From assembly GCA_954871525.1 (NCBI GenBank), contig OX940868.1, forward strand, positions 26,593,056 to 26,657,055: DNA of 64,000 nt, in the 5' to 3' direction. The notes beneath the pieces were generated by a model. It did not search any database and was not told the DNA's origin. It saw nothing but the letters and a program-made list of their open reading frames with translations. Of this stretch, positions 1 to 11,378 are shown one piece after another. Numbering within the stretch: position 1 is the first letter of the stretch; each line of letters opens with the position of its first letter. Source of the stretch: Parietaria judaica. Its lineage: Eukaryota; Streptophyta; Magnoliopsida; Rosales; Urticaceae. The position numbers were made by a program, and so were the translations under genes.

Positions 1-725
1 ATAGAGTTAACTATCGATATGGACGAGATTGGATCTCGATACCGTTATGCGAGCTTTGAGTACGCTAAACGAAGATTGAAAGGCACTTGGTACTAAGATT
101 GAATATTTATGTCATAATTTTACCATTGATAAAAATATTACTGAATTTGAAAGTGACAAAAAGGGTTTAAGAAAATTAGTTTCTAAGACGTATTTAACTG
201 AAACAAGCGATATTCAGTGAGAAATCGAAGAGTCAAATTGATAACGAAGCAGTAATTTGATGTATAAATAATAAGTCAAAAGGGTATTATTGGTTTTTAC
301 TCTTAGCAAAATTTATAATTGAATTCAAGAAAGTCATCAATTAATTGAAAGTATATCCGTCCACTCCAAAACAGTGTATTAATGTAACATCAACATCAAG
401 CATCACTCCACTAATTACGTAGCAAAACATATTTATAAGATAAATACTATTGGAGGGAACACAATCATAGCCAAACACACCCTTAATAACCTATTTAATT
501 GCTTTATTACCCTTCTAAAGCCATATAATTACTCCATATATATTCTCCCTTTTTCATATTTTGCTCAACTAGCATATAGAGCATTGACCAACTTACTAGA
601 GAGATATTATATCACACAACATATGTAATAATTAAGAAGTGGCATCACATACTATAGGCTATATCACAAGCACTATTATAGCTATATATATATAACATCA
701 CATGCAATGTGTTACCGGGTACCGG
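1..725. other. AT-rich flank, no gene seen
   Basis: AT-rich DNA downstream of the glycine/cysteine-rich gene. I see no ORF with recognisable content, no TIRs and no tandem repeat here. The last part would contain the 3' UTR of the minus-strand gene, but no polyadenylation site could be fixed. Confidence 0.5.
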
Positions 726-1196
726 CTAACAAGAGGCGGTACACTTCTTCTTGCAGTCCATGTTGCAGCCGCCACCGCCTCCGCCGCCCCCGTAGCCCTT
801 CCCCGACCGGCTGTAGGAGGTGAAGCACTTCGCGGGACACGTCAGCTTCTTGTTGAAGCACGGCCCTTTGTCCTTGCAAACCACGGTGGGCCGAATGATC
901 CCACCCTTCGACGAGCCTCCGCTCGGGCCCCCGTATCCGGATCCGTACCCGCCCCCGATTATACCGTTGCCAAATCCGGGTATGTCGAAGCCGGGACCGG
1001 GCCCGAAGAACCCGCCTCCCGAACCACCCGGACTACCCGACTGGCCATTGTTGGAGCCTCCACGGCTTCCCTTGGAGCGCTTGAGCTCGGCGGAGAACAG
1101 GTCATCAGACCCGGGTCGGGTAGAGAAGGCGGGCGTCGAAAACGCGGTGGTGATGAGGAGAAGGGTTAAGAGAGAGCTTGTTATGAGCTTCATCAT
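726..1196 (-). CDS. Secreted glycine- and cysteine-rich protein
   Basis: Single-exon gene of 156 residues starting at a double ATG. Residues 1 to about 25 are a hydrophobic signal peptide (two Met, Lys, then a Leu/Ile/Thr-rich core), so the product should enter the secretory pathway and may end in the cell wall or apoplast. The middle (about 45-95) is Gly-rich with Gly-Gly-Gly-Phe and Gly-Tyr-Gly patches. The C-terminal third has eight Cys spaced C-x5-C-x6-C-x3-C-x19-C-x3-C-x3-C-x3-C, with Lys between them and an eight-Gly run before the fifth Cys. Small plant proteins with this plan are annotated only as 'glycine-rich protein'; no biochemical role is established that I know of. The codons are much more GC-rich than the surroundings. 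The gene itself looks secure; its function is unknown. Confidence 0.85.
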   Translation of the reverse strand: MMKLITSSLLTLLLITTAFSTPAFSTRPGSDDLFSAELKRSKGSRGGSNNGQSGSPGGSGGGFFGPGPGFDIPGFGNGIIGGGYGSGYGGPSGGSSKGGIIRPTVVCKDKGPCFNKKLTCPAKCFTSYSRSGKGYGGGGGGGGCNMDCKKKCTASC

Positions 1197-1247
1197 TTGC
1201 TTTTCTTTGAATTATTTTCTTTCTTTTGGTGAAGAGAGTTATTGTGA

Positions 1248-1257
1248 AGATATATAC
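1248..1257 (-). promoter_or_regulatory. Probable TATA box of the Gly/Cys-rich gene
   Basis: On the minus strand the sequence GTATATATCT lies about 52-61 bases upstream of the first ATG, leaving room for a leader of roughly 25 bases. This is position and motif only; the nearby DNA is AT-rich. Confidence 0.4.
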
Positions 1258-1263
1258 GAGTGA

Positions 1264-3839
1264 TGGTGTGAGGGTATTATGGGGAATTGGTGGAGGACAG
1301 TTGAGGGAGAGAGGGGCTTCATGAATGAAGGGTAGGTTTGGTGCAATAATTACGTCTTATTGTTTCCTTTTCCTGTTATGGTTAGGGTATAAGGTTCGAC
1401 GTCTATTTTCTCGTGTGTCTCTCCATTAAATTTACTTAATTCAATTAAGGTACAATATAATTATATAGAAGCATTTTCCGAGCATGGCCGAAGCTTGCGA
1501 CGGAGCTTGTTGCGATCTTCGAAGCGCCTCTCTTAGAAAAGCACTTTCGTCGTACATACCCGGCCAAGCGCGCGCGATAGAACCCAATTCAAAAGGGAAT
1601 ATTAATGTCTCTTTCTTGAATACATTTGTGATTAAACTCAAACTATAACTTTCACCTTTGATTTTATAATAGTTAGGAAGTTATGTCGCGCATTATTCAA
1701 GTTTTTTTTTGGATTTCAAATCTATACTCATCGGTTTCTTCATTTCATTATCGAACAAATTACATTAACATTTTATTCAAGAAACGAGGGGTTACAATGA
1801 TAGTAGTCGTCGTTATAGCCCAACTAGTCATGTTAATAACTTAATTTATGTTCATAATCAGTATATTAATGTGTATCCATGTAAAGTTGTGTGTATTCAT
1901 GTTTATATATATTTATAATATATATATATATTATATTCATGTTTTTTTCATATTTTTTGTTTGAAAAAATTAGAGTTTGCAGAGCGATTAAATTCCTGCC
2001 CGCAAAGTATTCTCATTGAATTTATTTCCAATTCCATTAAACTATAAGAAATCTACTTCTCCCAGGAGAAAAAAAACACAAGAAATTTATTCAATTGTCT
2101 AATGATCAAGGTTCGTTATTGTATGAAATAACTTTAAATTATGCATAAGTTTTAAAATAGTTAGTATTTGGGCTCCATTATTAATAAAGTTTTCACTCAC
2201 GGAGCATATATGGTCTACGTCCAAAGTGGATGTGGACTGTTTTTGGTCCCACTTAAGCTAATTTTTATGAATTGGGATATTCACGAAAAAATATTATTTT
2301 TTTATTTAAATGCATCCAATCAATTAATGTTTTTAACGGTAAAAGTTCTCAAAGTATAATATCAGTATGGCACAAGTTCGCCGTTTAACTTTAATCCATC
2401 TTCCGTTAGTGGATGGACATGATAAATACCTATTCTTTTCAGTGTTACGATAAGTATTAATTCTTGTTTGAGAAATTTGCGGTATTTGCGTTAATAAAAG
2501 TTATCAATAATATACAACAAAACCGTTATAAATTAATATTATTGGGACATGATGATTTTATAAGATTATCGAGGTTATTAAATTAACGAGGTAAAAATTA
2601 GTAATGTTAATTAAAGTCGGGATCATACAAAAACTATTATTTTGTTGAGTTTCTTAATTTATTGAATATTAATTTAACTAACTTTCTACTGTATGTATAT
2701 ACGTAGCAGGTACCACAATATTTGTAGTCTCTTTATATATTTTACAGTCCTTGTTAAAGTTGATTCTCTATTCCTAAAGCCGAAGGTAAAAGTTCGATAT
2801 ATATATATATATATAGTATGTCTAAATATAAGGTTTTGATTTCTACGCATGCGTTTGCTTGAGAATCTCAAATATTAATTTGCCTCATGTCCTTGTGTGT
2901 TAAACTTTTATATTTTAGTTTCGAAGATTTAAGCACATTTTTCAAGTGCGTTTTGAAACGTCTTAAGACCTGCCAATACCGTTGTTCATAATATTTTTTT
3001 AGAGATATAGAGTGGATAAGTATCTTTCCAACTTTTATTTGATAGAGTGATGTGTTCTTTTTTATTCGGGTTTTCTCTACGACGGACTAATGCTTAATAT
3101 ATATGTCGTTCAGTAAAAAAAAAATAAACTACGTACTAGTTCATTAAGTTGATGATTGGCTTTAAGACTGTATTTGTGCATTTTCTTTCTTTTAATTACA
3201 CACATATATATTATATATAGACACTGATACACAAAATTTAATGCACTTGAATTGCGTAGTGCGATAGACGCGTTTTTATTATTTTCTCTTACAAATGCCA
3301 ATAATCGATTTGGCTATTCCTGCACCATGTGAGAGTTTTGCATGACTAATTGGTATCGAATACGCGTGGACTTATATATTATTATATATATGTATATATA
3401 TGTATATGGTAATCTGTAACCCTAGTTAATATGAATGCTTAATTTCAAGCGATATATCTAGTACTAAGTGTATTGTTGTGTTTTACTGGGGACGACGATT
3501 AGCACCATTGAAATTGGTGTTGAAAAACCACTTAGACCAAATCCGGAATTGCTAACACCAAATTTGGGGTTAGCTACCTTGATCTCGATGTTGTTTTATC
3601 AAAAAAAAAAAAAAAAGTTTGATCATTTGTAACACCACTCTAATTGTGCACGAGGTTAGTATAACCAACTTCAAAGTTAGCATCCATGACTTCTGGGTTA
3701 TTAAACCCGACTCTGATTCTAACCCCAAATTCAGTGTTTAACTCCTCCCTTCAAGAATATTGTAGGCTTTTCTAGAGAAGTACAAATTCCAAAGTCTTCC
3801 TAGATTAACCTATTTGAAATAGCGCATTTGGAGTAAAGA
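1264..3839. other. AT-rich intergenic DNA
   Basis: No gene recognised. It contains a short GC-rich patch at about 1484-1575 (minus-strand ORF 1441-1641, no family recognised), a TA dinucleotide tract near 2798-2815, and a stretch at 3480-3750 with short inverted motifs such as a palindrome around TAACACCAAATTTGGGGTTA. The last may be a decayed MITE, but I could not define its ends. Confidence 0.4.
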
Positions 3840-3849
3840 ATGTGTGATC

Positions 3850-4600
3850 AGATGTGACATCTCACGCACTCTTTCCTTATTCATAGCGCTCTATTTGATC
3901 CTTGAATTCCCAGAAACTGTTGTCGTGCTCCCAAATCGCTTTGGACTCGGGTGCTTTCTCCCACTTGACCATGTACTCGTTGTAGTTTGGTACGATTTGC
4001 AAGGATCTCCTCGACTTGTTTCTCGAAAGATGTGACCAATGTTTTCGTGCTCTCCTTGACACTCCTCGACTCGGTTAGTCTCGTCTGATTGGTCCACTTC
4101 TTCCTCTTCTTCTATGTCTTGCGCAAGTGGGGCCGAGCCAAATCCGTCTTGTGATCCACCTCTCGTCTAGGCGGACACTTCTTCGAAAGTTATGGGGGCT
4201 TCACATCTTAGAATTCCTCCAATACTTTGCCAATATCCCTTGGCAACGTATTCTAGTTGTTTCGTTCCTCCCCACTTTCCTTCAAAGCCTCAAGCATTGT
4301 TGCCTCCGCCTTCTTAAGGCCCTTTGAACACTTGAATTGCAGACAAGAGCTTTGGTCCGAACCTTATCTTCCTCGAGACCGGAACAGTACGTGCATAGAA
4401 ACGACTCGTCAAATATCATAAGTGAAATATCATAAGTGAATCGGATTAAGGCATAAGACAGGCTTTTACCTCTTCTTGCCTATCCAACCTGAGCACCACG
4501 TCGTAGTCGTCCATTGTTATGACTGTGCATTAGAAATCACCACTCCACTTGCCAACTTAAGTCTAGGCCGTAATTACTCTTTCAATCGCCAAAGCCCTCG
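3850..4600 (-). pseudogene. Decayed Ty3/gypsy (chromovirus) fragment
   Basis: Read on the minus strand, about 3883-3984 encodes a chromodomain-like peptide (EYMVKWEKAPESKAIWEH followed by Phe-Lys-Asp-Gln-Ile-Glu). This is the form found at the C-terminus of chromovirus integrases. About 650 bases upstream, 4480-4527 encodes a peptide (TVITMDDYDVVLRLD) resembling the segment after the catalytic site of the gypsy protease. Stops and frame changes separate the two. Reverse transcriptase, RNase H and the integrase core are missing, so this is an internally deleted relic, not a gene. Both matches are by eye. Confidence 0.55.
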
Positions 4601-4740
4601 AGTCCTTGACAACTCCTTTGACCTTGGTCACATAACGGCCTAGTTTCTTCGCAATGTCAGCCTAGTTACATTCCCGGCATATATTTTAAATCTTTTTCAA
4701 ATATCCTATTTATGTTCCCATTCTTTTTTACTTAAGTAGT

Positions 4741-5536
4741 TAATATTTGAAGAAAAAAATGGAACGTACAGAGCAAGTAACCTTTACATAAATAACAAAA
4801 ATGAACAAAATTTTATATAAAAGAGTTTTTTTTTTCTTTCTTGGGAAAGAATCTAGAAGAGGCTTTCGTGATTGCCGATGATCAAGGGGAATCTTGAAAA
4901 ATATTAAGTCACGAAAGCAATTATTGATATACCATAAGCCACGTTGAACTAGTCCTTGCATCAGTACTATCAGTACAGACATATATGTATATAGACATAT
5001 ATACATATATAATATAAAACTGATGATTGTTTATTTATTCATTTTTATTATTCGTATCAAAGTCTGTCTAAGTGAAATCATAAACGTAAAAAATGTATGG
5101 TAAATTCGCTATTTTATATTCTCTGATTTCATTTTTATAAAAGTATATTTTTTCTTTTGACAAACAGTTAAAACATACTATTTAAGTGTAATTTAAATTT
5201 GACACTAATATCTTTTATTTTCTAATTTTACCTGATTCGATACAATTTTTTTTAAAAAATTAAAATTAACTATTGATAGTATTAAAATAACATTATAAAC
5301 ATATGAATAAGGCAGAATTCTAAGATTTTTGAAAAAATAAAATGGTGTTAGGGCCTAAAAATGAAACTAGAGTATACCTGATACTAGTATATGGTAGTTG
5401 CTTTTAGCATAAAGGATATATTTTTTGAAATTGAAAAGAGTGGTAGAAAAAGAAGAAACACTTTTTATATTTCCATGATCCAAAAAAATAATTTAATTCC
5501 CATAATTTAATATATGCGTTAATTACGTGAGTGAAA

Positions 5537-5567
<31 letters not shown>

Positions 5568-7278
5568 TAAAAATGTTTCACTTTTTCTTCTCTCTTCTCT
5601 TTTTCTCTCGAATTCTCTCTCAAACTCTAACTCTCGTACTTCTCTTTCGTTTTCTTCTCTTCTTTGACATTTTTCTTCTCTCAAATAAGAGAATAGAAAA
5701 CAACTTTGTTTCGTGAAACGCGATTTGAATTTCGGTTCAATTTCTTTGAGCTATCAAGTGCTTAATTGATTATAATTAACTAATTTTATAATCGAAAGTC
5801 CTTCATTATGCATTAAATGGAAGTATCAAATTTTGAAGAAACAGCTGAGGTGGTGAGTATTTCTTCTCCGAAGTATTTTCTTAAACGACTTGCCATTTAT
5901 GTTAGCTTATAAACGAAGTTATACAAACAACACTTATGCCGCAAATTTCTGCTTTATATCTCATATATATTATATACATAAAGATTATCCGCACACGCAT
6001 GGTATATATATAGATAGATAGAGTGGCTGCATGTTTGAATGTGGTCCATCATCACTATCTAGCGAGAGTAATACCCAAAATGATTTCATCTCCAAATATT
6101 CTCCATGATTCACAACTATCACGTCGTTGTATATACAATTTTATGATTTCACTACTATCTCTTTCAGATTACATTAATTTTATGTTAGGACTTAGGCGAC
6201 ACATCAAAATATCAACAAATCGTATAGAACTACTTAACAAAAAGAAAAGAAAAAAGTATATACATATGAATTTACGAATAACAAGTATGGAATAATATTT
6301 AAATAACTGATTTCTCGTGATACTTTGAAATCTCGAAAAATGAAATGATTATAAATAAGCGTTGTATAAATAAATTAGCTGTTTAATTATACCACCAAGG
6401 CACCAACCACGTTGTCGACATGAAATGAAAAGCATCAAGGTTTGAAAATGGAAGACAGACAGAGCATACATCCTCGTTGACAACATGATGTAACATATCC
6501 ATTATCCATAAATTATTATGTGTTGGGTATTAGTTTTTTTAATGAGTGATAATATTGGCCAAGATTATATTATATGTACTCGTATTACAAAATATATATC
6601 ACGGTAAAAACAACCAGCACAATAGTGCTGCATGCATTATCGGTCAAGATTATAAATATACGCGATTTCCGCGTCTCAAGGTATTGAACACAAGACCTAA
6701 TGAAGAGTATTATTGTAATGGATTTGCCACTAGGCTAAACAAGCTTGGTTTTATTATCTGTTCGGTATTATACGGGAAAATGGCTGCTAAAGGCTGTAAA
6801 ATATCCTACAGTTGAGCTGGATCCTTATCTTAAAAAACTGCAGGCGTAAGTTTTAAAGGTTATAAAATCAGAGTTGACCAAATATTGCGATCTTTGAGTT
6901 CAAATGGTGTTAGAATTTTTATAAATTATTTTTAATAGATTATATTTATATTAATTTTTATTAATGGTAAAAAAAAAAAAAACACACGCACGCACGCCAC
7001 TTGTTATAAATTCTAAATAAGAAAGAAATCTGACCTTATTTTTTACGTTATCGATGCAAACTCTCCCTATTCCCCTTATCTCATTTGCAATGAATTGGAT
7101 ACAGTAGAAAAAAAGCTTCATACATCTCTCATGGAGGTCGACGCCTCCTTTTTAAGAGACAAACATCTAACTTCTTCTTTTTTTTTTTCTTTCTAAGAGT
7201 ACGCACGTCTGTACGCCCCTGATTATGATCATTATATTTGTGCTCTATTTCCATAACAATAACAATTTCTACGATATA
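4741..7278. other. AT-rich intergenic DNA with simple repeats
   Basis: No gene recognised. It includes an AT dinucleotide run at about 5538-5562, an ACGC-rich patch at about 6980-7000, and a tRNA-like promoter pair (separate entry). The short ORFs here are low-complexity. Confidence 0.4.
6675..6740 (-). repeat. Possible tRNA-derived SINE head
   Basis: On the minus strand, TAGCCTAGTGG (6727-6737) fits the RNA polymerase III A box. About 36 bases further on, TGTTCAATACC (6680-6690) fits the B box at all but one position. The flanks do not pair as a tRNA acceptor stem, so a SINE relic is more likely than a tRNA gene. The 3' end and target duplication were not found. Confidence 0.35.
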
Positions 7279-7283
7279 GTAAT
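7279..7283. repeat. Target site duplication (left) of the copia element
   Basis: GTAAT directly precedes the left LTR and is repeated at 13359-13363 after the right LTR. Five bases is the usual length for Ty1/copia insertions. Confidence 0.9.
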
Positions 7284-8166
7284 TGTTGTCGCCTGTGGAT
7301 ACTTCGTCGCTGCGTACTTCGAAACTCGGGTACCTGCAAAACAAAGGTTAGCGTAAAACTCCGGGAAGGCTGAGTCGCGGACTAGGTCGCTCTCTTTAAG
7401 GTGTTTCGCGGCTCTGCCTCGGTGCTCGCAGTTCGTGATTGCCTCGTCACCCCCAGGATAAAACAGCCCAGATCTATTCTGTCGCGACCGACACCGTGCA
7501 CTCGGTATCGATCGGAATCACTCAAACCCTCGGAATATTTTGCTCGGAATACTGTATATAGCTCTGCGATTTTATTTTTTTTTTTATTTGAAAAACGAGA
7601 ACCAGAGCACTGTATTTATAGCTGAAGAAAAATGTTTTCGTTATGAAAATAACGTTCAGAAAAATAACGGGAAGAAAAATGAACGTGGAGAGAAAGTGGG
7701 GTTCGTGGACTGACCAAACCAAACGCGTAGGACTGAATCTTTTCCACGTCAGAAAATAATTTTCGCAAAATTAATTTTGGCAAAAGTAATTAAAGTTTTA
7801 ATTTCGGCAAAAATACCAATTAACTTTTCGGCAAAAAGAATTATGTTTGCACCAGAATACTCAACGCACGCACGCACGCACCACACCACACCACACCACA
7901 CCGCGCCTCGCCACGCCACGTCCGGCCGGCCGGACGGGCGGCGGCGGCGGCGCGCGCGCGCGTGTGTGGTAGTTCGGTGATGCGTTTGGGTGAGTCCTCC
8001 CTCATCCACAAAATCCTATGACCCTAAGGGCCCAAGCCCTTAGCTCAATCCATTGGTTTATAAACCATTCCAAATTCATGTCTCCAACCCATGTGGGACT
8101 CTTTGAGAAAGAGAGGTATACAATGCAAATCATAAAATTTCATTACTTGTATTACAAGTTCCAACA
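7284..8166 (-). repeat. 3' LTR of the copia element (883 bp)
   Basis: It matches 12599-13358 over its length except for about 123 extra bases near 7840-7955. Those carry CACGCACG, CACAC and GGCGGC simple repeats and CG runs. It also has the LTR TATA-like sequence CTATAAATACAG near 7611-7622 on the minus strand. The longer, GC-rich form is the 3' LTR; the 5' LTR has lost (or this one gained) the block since insertion. Confidence 0.93.
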
Positions 8167-8180
8167 ATCCCCCACTTGAA
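8167..8180 (-). other. Polypurine tract of the copia element
   Basis: The minus strand reads TTCAAGTGGGGGAT immediately before the TGTTGG start of the 3' LTR. This is the standard position for the plus-strand primer of reverse transcription. Confidence 0.85.
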
Positions 8181-8735
8181 ATTTTTAAAAAATATGTCTA
8201 TAAAAAATAATTTTTCATCGAGCAAGATAAAACAGTGTAAAGCTATGCTTAAGCAAAGGTGCCTAGCGGCTTGAACCTTTACGTAGTGAAGGTGATTCAG
8301 AATATACTAGAGTAACTCGTAGTTTTGAACTCTATCTCTGACAACATCTCACACATAACTTTACTAGGGTTTAGTTCGTAAAGCCCGTGCAATTACGGCC
8401 GTGCACGTTATCCCAGTTCAGTGAACGCTCTAGAGAATTTGCCAAATTCCATAGGAAGCGGCCCCACTTCCACATTCACTTAGGTGAGTCTATCAAGAGT
8501 ACTCCTGTAGCTCGGTACCCCACTCAACATAGAGTATAGACATCATTAAAAGCTGAAAATCAGCTTAACCTTTCAACGCTTCAGGATGTCATGCTTTGAC
8601 ATAAGTCATAGGAGTGGGACTGTAAAAGTTATCAGCATGATTCACTACTTTACACTTAGTGAGTTGTTATTACCCTTTGAACCTATTTCTTGGGATCTCC
8701 AGTCTATAGGTTGGGTTGCCCCCACTAGTGCTCTA

Positions 8736-11378
8736 TCAATCTAATGGCAGTAGTCCCATTCCTTTCGTGGTCTTTAAGACTTTTTCTCGCGCTAACCCTT
8801 TCGTCAAAGGATCAGCCAAGTTCTCATCAGTCCGTACATGATCCACTCTAACAGCGCCATTCTCGAGGAATCCTCTAATGGTGCTATGCTTGCGACGAAT
8901 TTGTCGCTTCTTGCCGTTGTAATAACGGTTCTGAACTTTTGCGATTGCTGCAGTACTATCGCAATGGATCAAGATGGCTGGGATCGGTGTTTCCCATAAG
9001 GGAATCTCGGATAACAGACTTCTGAGCCAGTCTGCTTCTTCACTAGCTGCAGCTAGCGCTATCATCTCGGACTCCATCGTCGATTGGGCCAGTATAGTCT
9101 GTTTCTTAGACTTCCAGGCAACGGCCCCACCGGCAATGCTAAAAATGTAACCACTAGTAGCCTTGGAGTCATCTGAAAGGGTGTTCCAATCAGCGTCGCT
9201 GTATCCTTCAAGGACAGCGGGAAACCTCTGGTAATGTAATCCTAGGTGCTGGGTGCGCTTTAAATATCGCATCACCCTCTCAATAGCATACCAATGCTCT
9301 AAACTCGGTCTGCTAGTAAACCTGCCTAGTAATCCCACAACATAAGCTACATCGGGCCTAGTGCAATCGGCGGCATACCTAAGGCTGCCGATAATGCTCG
9401 CATACTCATTTTGTCTAACACCGTCGCCGGTGTTCTTGAACAATTTCACACTAGGATCGTAGGGAGTACAAGCCGGTTTACAATCAAAGTAATTGTATTT
9501 CTTTAAGATCTTTTCTACATAATGAGATTGATCTAAAGAAAGTCCCTTTTCAGACCTTGTTATCTTGACACCTAAGATCACATCAGCTTCTCCTAAATCT
9601 TTCATGTCAAAGTTAGCAGACAATATGCTCTTCACATCATTTATCAAATGGATGTTAGAGCCAAAGATCAACAAATCATCTACATACAAACAGATAATCG
9701 TGCAAAGACCATTTTCTGATTTATAGTAAATGCATTTGTCGCTCTCATTAACTTTGAAGCCATGCGACACTATTAAGTTATCAAACTTTTCATGCCATTG
9801 CTTTGGAGCTTGCTTTAATCCGTAAAGAGACTTGTCAAGTTTGCAAACCTGGTTTTCATGTCCGTGAACTACAAAACCTTCAGGTTGCTCCATGTAAATC
9901 TCTTCTTCCAATTCGCCATTAAGGAAAGCTGTCTTCACATCCATCTGGTGTACAACTAGATCATGCAAAGCAGCTATAGAAAGTAGGACCCTAATCGAGG
10001 TGAACTTAGACACTGGCGAATAGGTATCAAAGAAGTCTACATTCTCCCTCTGTCTAAATCCCTTAGCTACGAGGCGGGCCTTATATTTGTCTATGGTTCC
10101 ATCAGGCTTCAATTTCTTCTTAAGGATCCATTTACATCCTATTGCTTTACAACCCGGAGGAAGATCTACCAAATGCCAAGTCCTATTAGATTCTAGAGAA
10201 TCCATCTCATCATCTATCGCTTCTTGCCACAAGTTGGCATCTACCGAAGACAAGGCTTCCTGAAGACTAGTAGGATCTTCTTCTACGTTGTAGGTTTGGA
10301 ATTCTAACCCAAAGTCCTTAGCGGTACGAGCTCTCTTGCTCTTTCTAATTTCTGGTTCTAACTCACTAGTAGGTTCTTGAACTCTAACTAATGTCGAAGA
10401 ACTAGAACTCGAGCCCCCACTATTCTTAGATATAAATGGAAACTTATCTTCGAAGAAATCGGCATCGTTAGATTCTATAACTACTTGGTTTTTCAGATCA
10501 TAGAATCTATAGGCTTTGCTATTTACGGCATACCCGATGAAAACACACTCATAGGCTCTACTGGCTAACTTCTTTCTCTTTGGATCTGGTATCCTAACAT
10601 AAGCTAAACAACCCCAAGTCCTAAAATAAGAAAGGTTCGGTTTCTTACCCTTGAATAGCTCGTACGGAGAAATACTACTTTTCGACTTAGGAATTCTATT
10701 CAACACATAGCAAACAGTCAACAGAATTTCACCCCACCAATACGAAGCGGCACCAGAACTAAGTAAGGTAGCTACGATTAATTCGGCTAAAGTCCTATTT
10801 TTTCTTTCCGCTTTTCCATTCATCTCGGGAGAATATGGTGCGGTTTTTTCATGAATAATGCCATGCGACTTATAAAATTCTACGAACGGATCCGAATCAT
10901 ATTCGGTTCCCCTATCACTACGAAATCTCTTGATTTTCCTATCGAATTGATTTTCTATCTCCGAAACGAAAACTTTAAACATATCAAAAGCATCACTTTT
11001 ATTCTTCAATAAGTAAACATAGGTATAATCCGAACTATCATCGATAAAGGTTATAAAATATCTTTTTCCGTTTCTAGTTAAGACACCATCAAATTCGCAC
11101 AAATCCGAATGAATTAAATCTAACGGTTCTGATTCTCTAATTACTGATTTATGCGACTTTTTGGTGATTTTAGCTTGACTACACGATTCACATTTTTCAA
11201 AATCATTTATCGATAATTTCGGAATCATATCTAAGTTACTTAGATTACTAATTATTCTCTTGTTAACGTGACAAAGCCTAGCATGCCAAACATTAAACGA
11301 ACACAACGAGTAAACGGAAGAATTCACTTTATTCACTTCAACATTAAGCTTAAACATCCCATCAGTGGCATAACCCTT
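8736..11378 (-). CDS. Copia integrase, reverse transcriptase and RNase H region
   Basis: About 880 codons in the same frame as gag, entered after an in-frame TGA. Order of domains: a pre-integrase HHCC zinc finger (His in [10 protein letters not shown], Cys in CESCSQAK); the integrase core with Asp in [10 protein letters not shown], Asp in FRSDRGTEY and Glu in the MNGKAERKN segment; a Ser-rich linker; reverse transcriptase with [27 protein letters not shown] and the catalytic YVDD; and a C-terminal RNase H with Asp in SDADW, Glu in MESEM and Asp in CDST. Integrase before RT defines Ty1/copia. Apart from the TGA it is intact, and it has no own ATG until 11357. It would be expressed only by readthrough or was silenced by the stop. 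Confidence 0.93.
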   Translation of the reverse strand, partial: KGYATDGMFKLNVEVNKVNSSVYSLCSFNVWHARLCHVNKRIISNLSNLDMIPKLSINDFEKCESCSQAKITKKSHKSVIRESEPLDLIHSDLCEFDGVLTRNGKRYFITFIDDSSDYTYVYLLKNKSDAFDMFKVFVSEIENQFDRKIKRFRSDRGTEYDSDPFVEFYKSHGIIHEKTAPYSPEMNGKAERKNRTLAELIVATLLSSGAASYWWGEILLTVCYVLNRIPKSKSSISPYELFKGKKPNLSYFRTWGCLAYVRIPDPKRKKLASRAYECVFIGYAVNSKAYRFYDLKNQVVIESNDADFFEDKFPFISKNSGGSSSSSSTLVRVQEPTSELEPEIRKSKRARTAKDFGLEFQTYNVEEDPTSLQEALSSVDANLWQEAIDDEMDSLESNRTWHLVDLPPGCKAIGCKWILKKKLKPDGTIDKYKARLVAKGFRQRENVDFFDTYSPVSKFTSIRVLLSIAALHDLVVHQMDVKTAFLNGELEEEIYMEQPEGFVVHGHENQVCKLDKSLYGLKQAPKQWHEKFDNLIVSHGFKVNESDKCIYYKSENGLCTIICLYVDDLLIFGSNIHLINDVKSILSANFDMKDLGEADVILGVKITRSEKGLSLDQSHYVEKILKKYNYFDCKPACTPYDPSVKLFKNTGDGVRQNEYASIIGSLRYAADCTRPDVAYVVGLLGRFTSRPSLEHWYAIERVMRYLKRTQHLGLHYQRFPAVLEGYSDADWNTLSDDSKATSGYIFSIAGGAVAWKSKKQTILAQSTMESEMIALAAASEEADWLRSLLSEIPLWETPIPAILIHCDSTAAIAKVQNRYYNGKKRQIRRKHSTIRGFLENGAVRVDHVRTDENLADPLTKGLAREKVLKTTKGMGLLPLD

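Noticed and set aside
702..1169. Plus-strand ORF over the Gly/Cys-rich gene
   Set aside because: Antisense shadow: the minus-strand frame has a signal peptide and ordered cysteines.
3882..4335. Plus-strand ORFs at 3844 and 4127
   Set aside because: Antisense to the gypsy relic; the chromodomain-like peptide is on the minus strand.
7401..7625. ORF repeated at 7401 and 12716
   Set aside because: Both lie inside the copia LTRs, are not in element orientation and have no domain.
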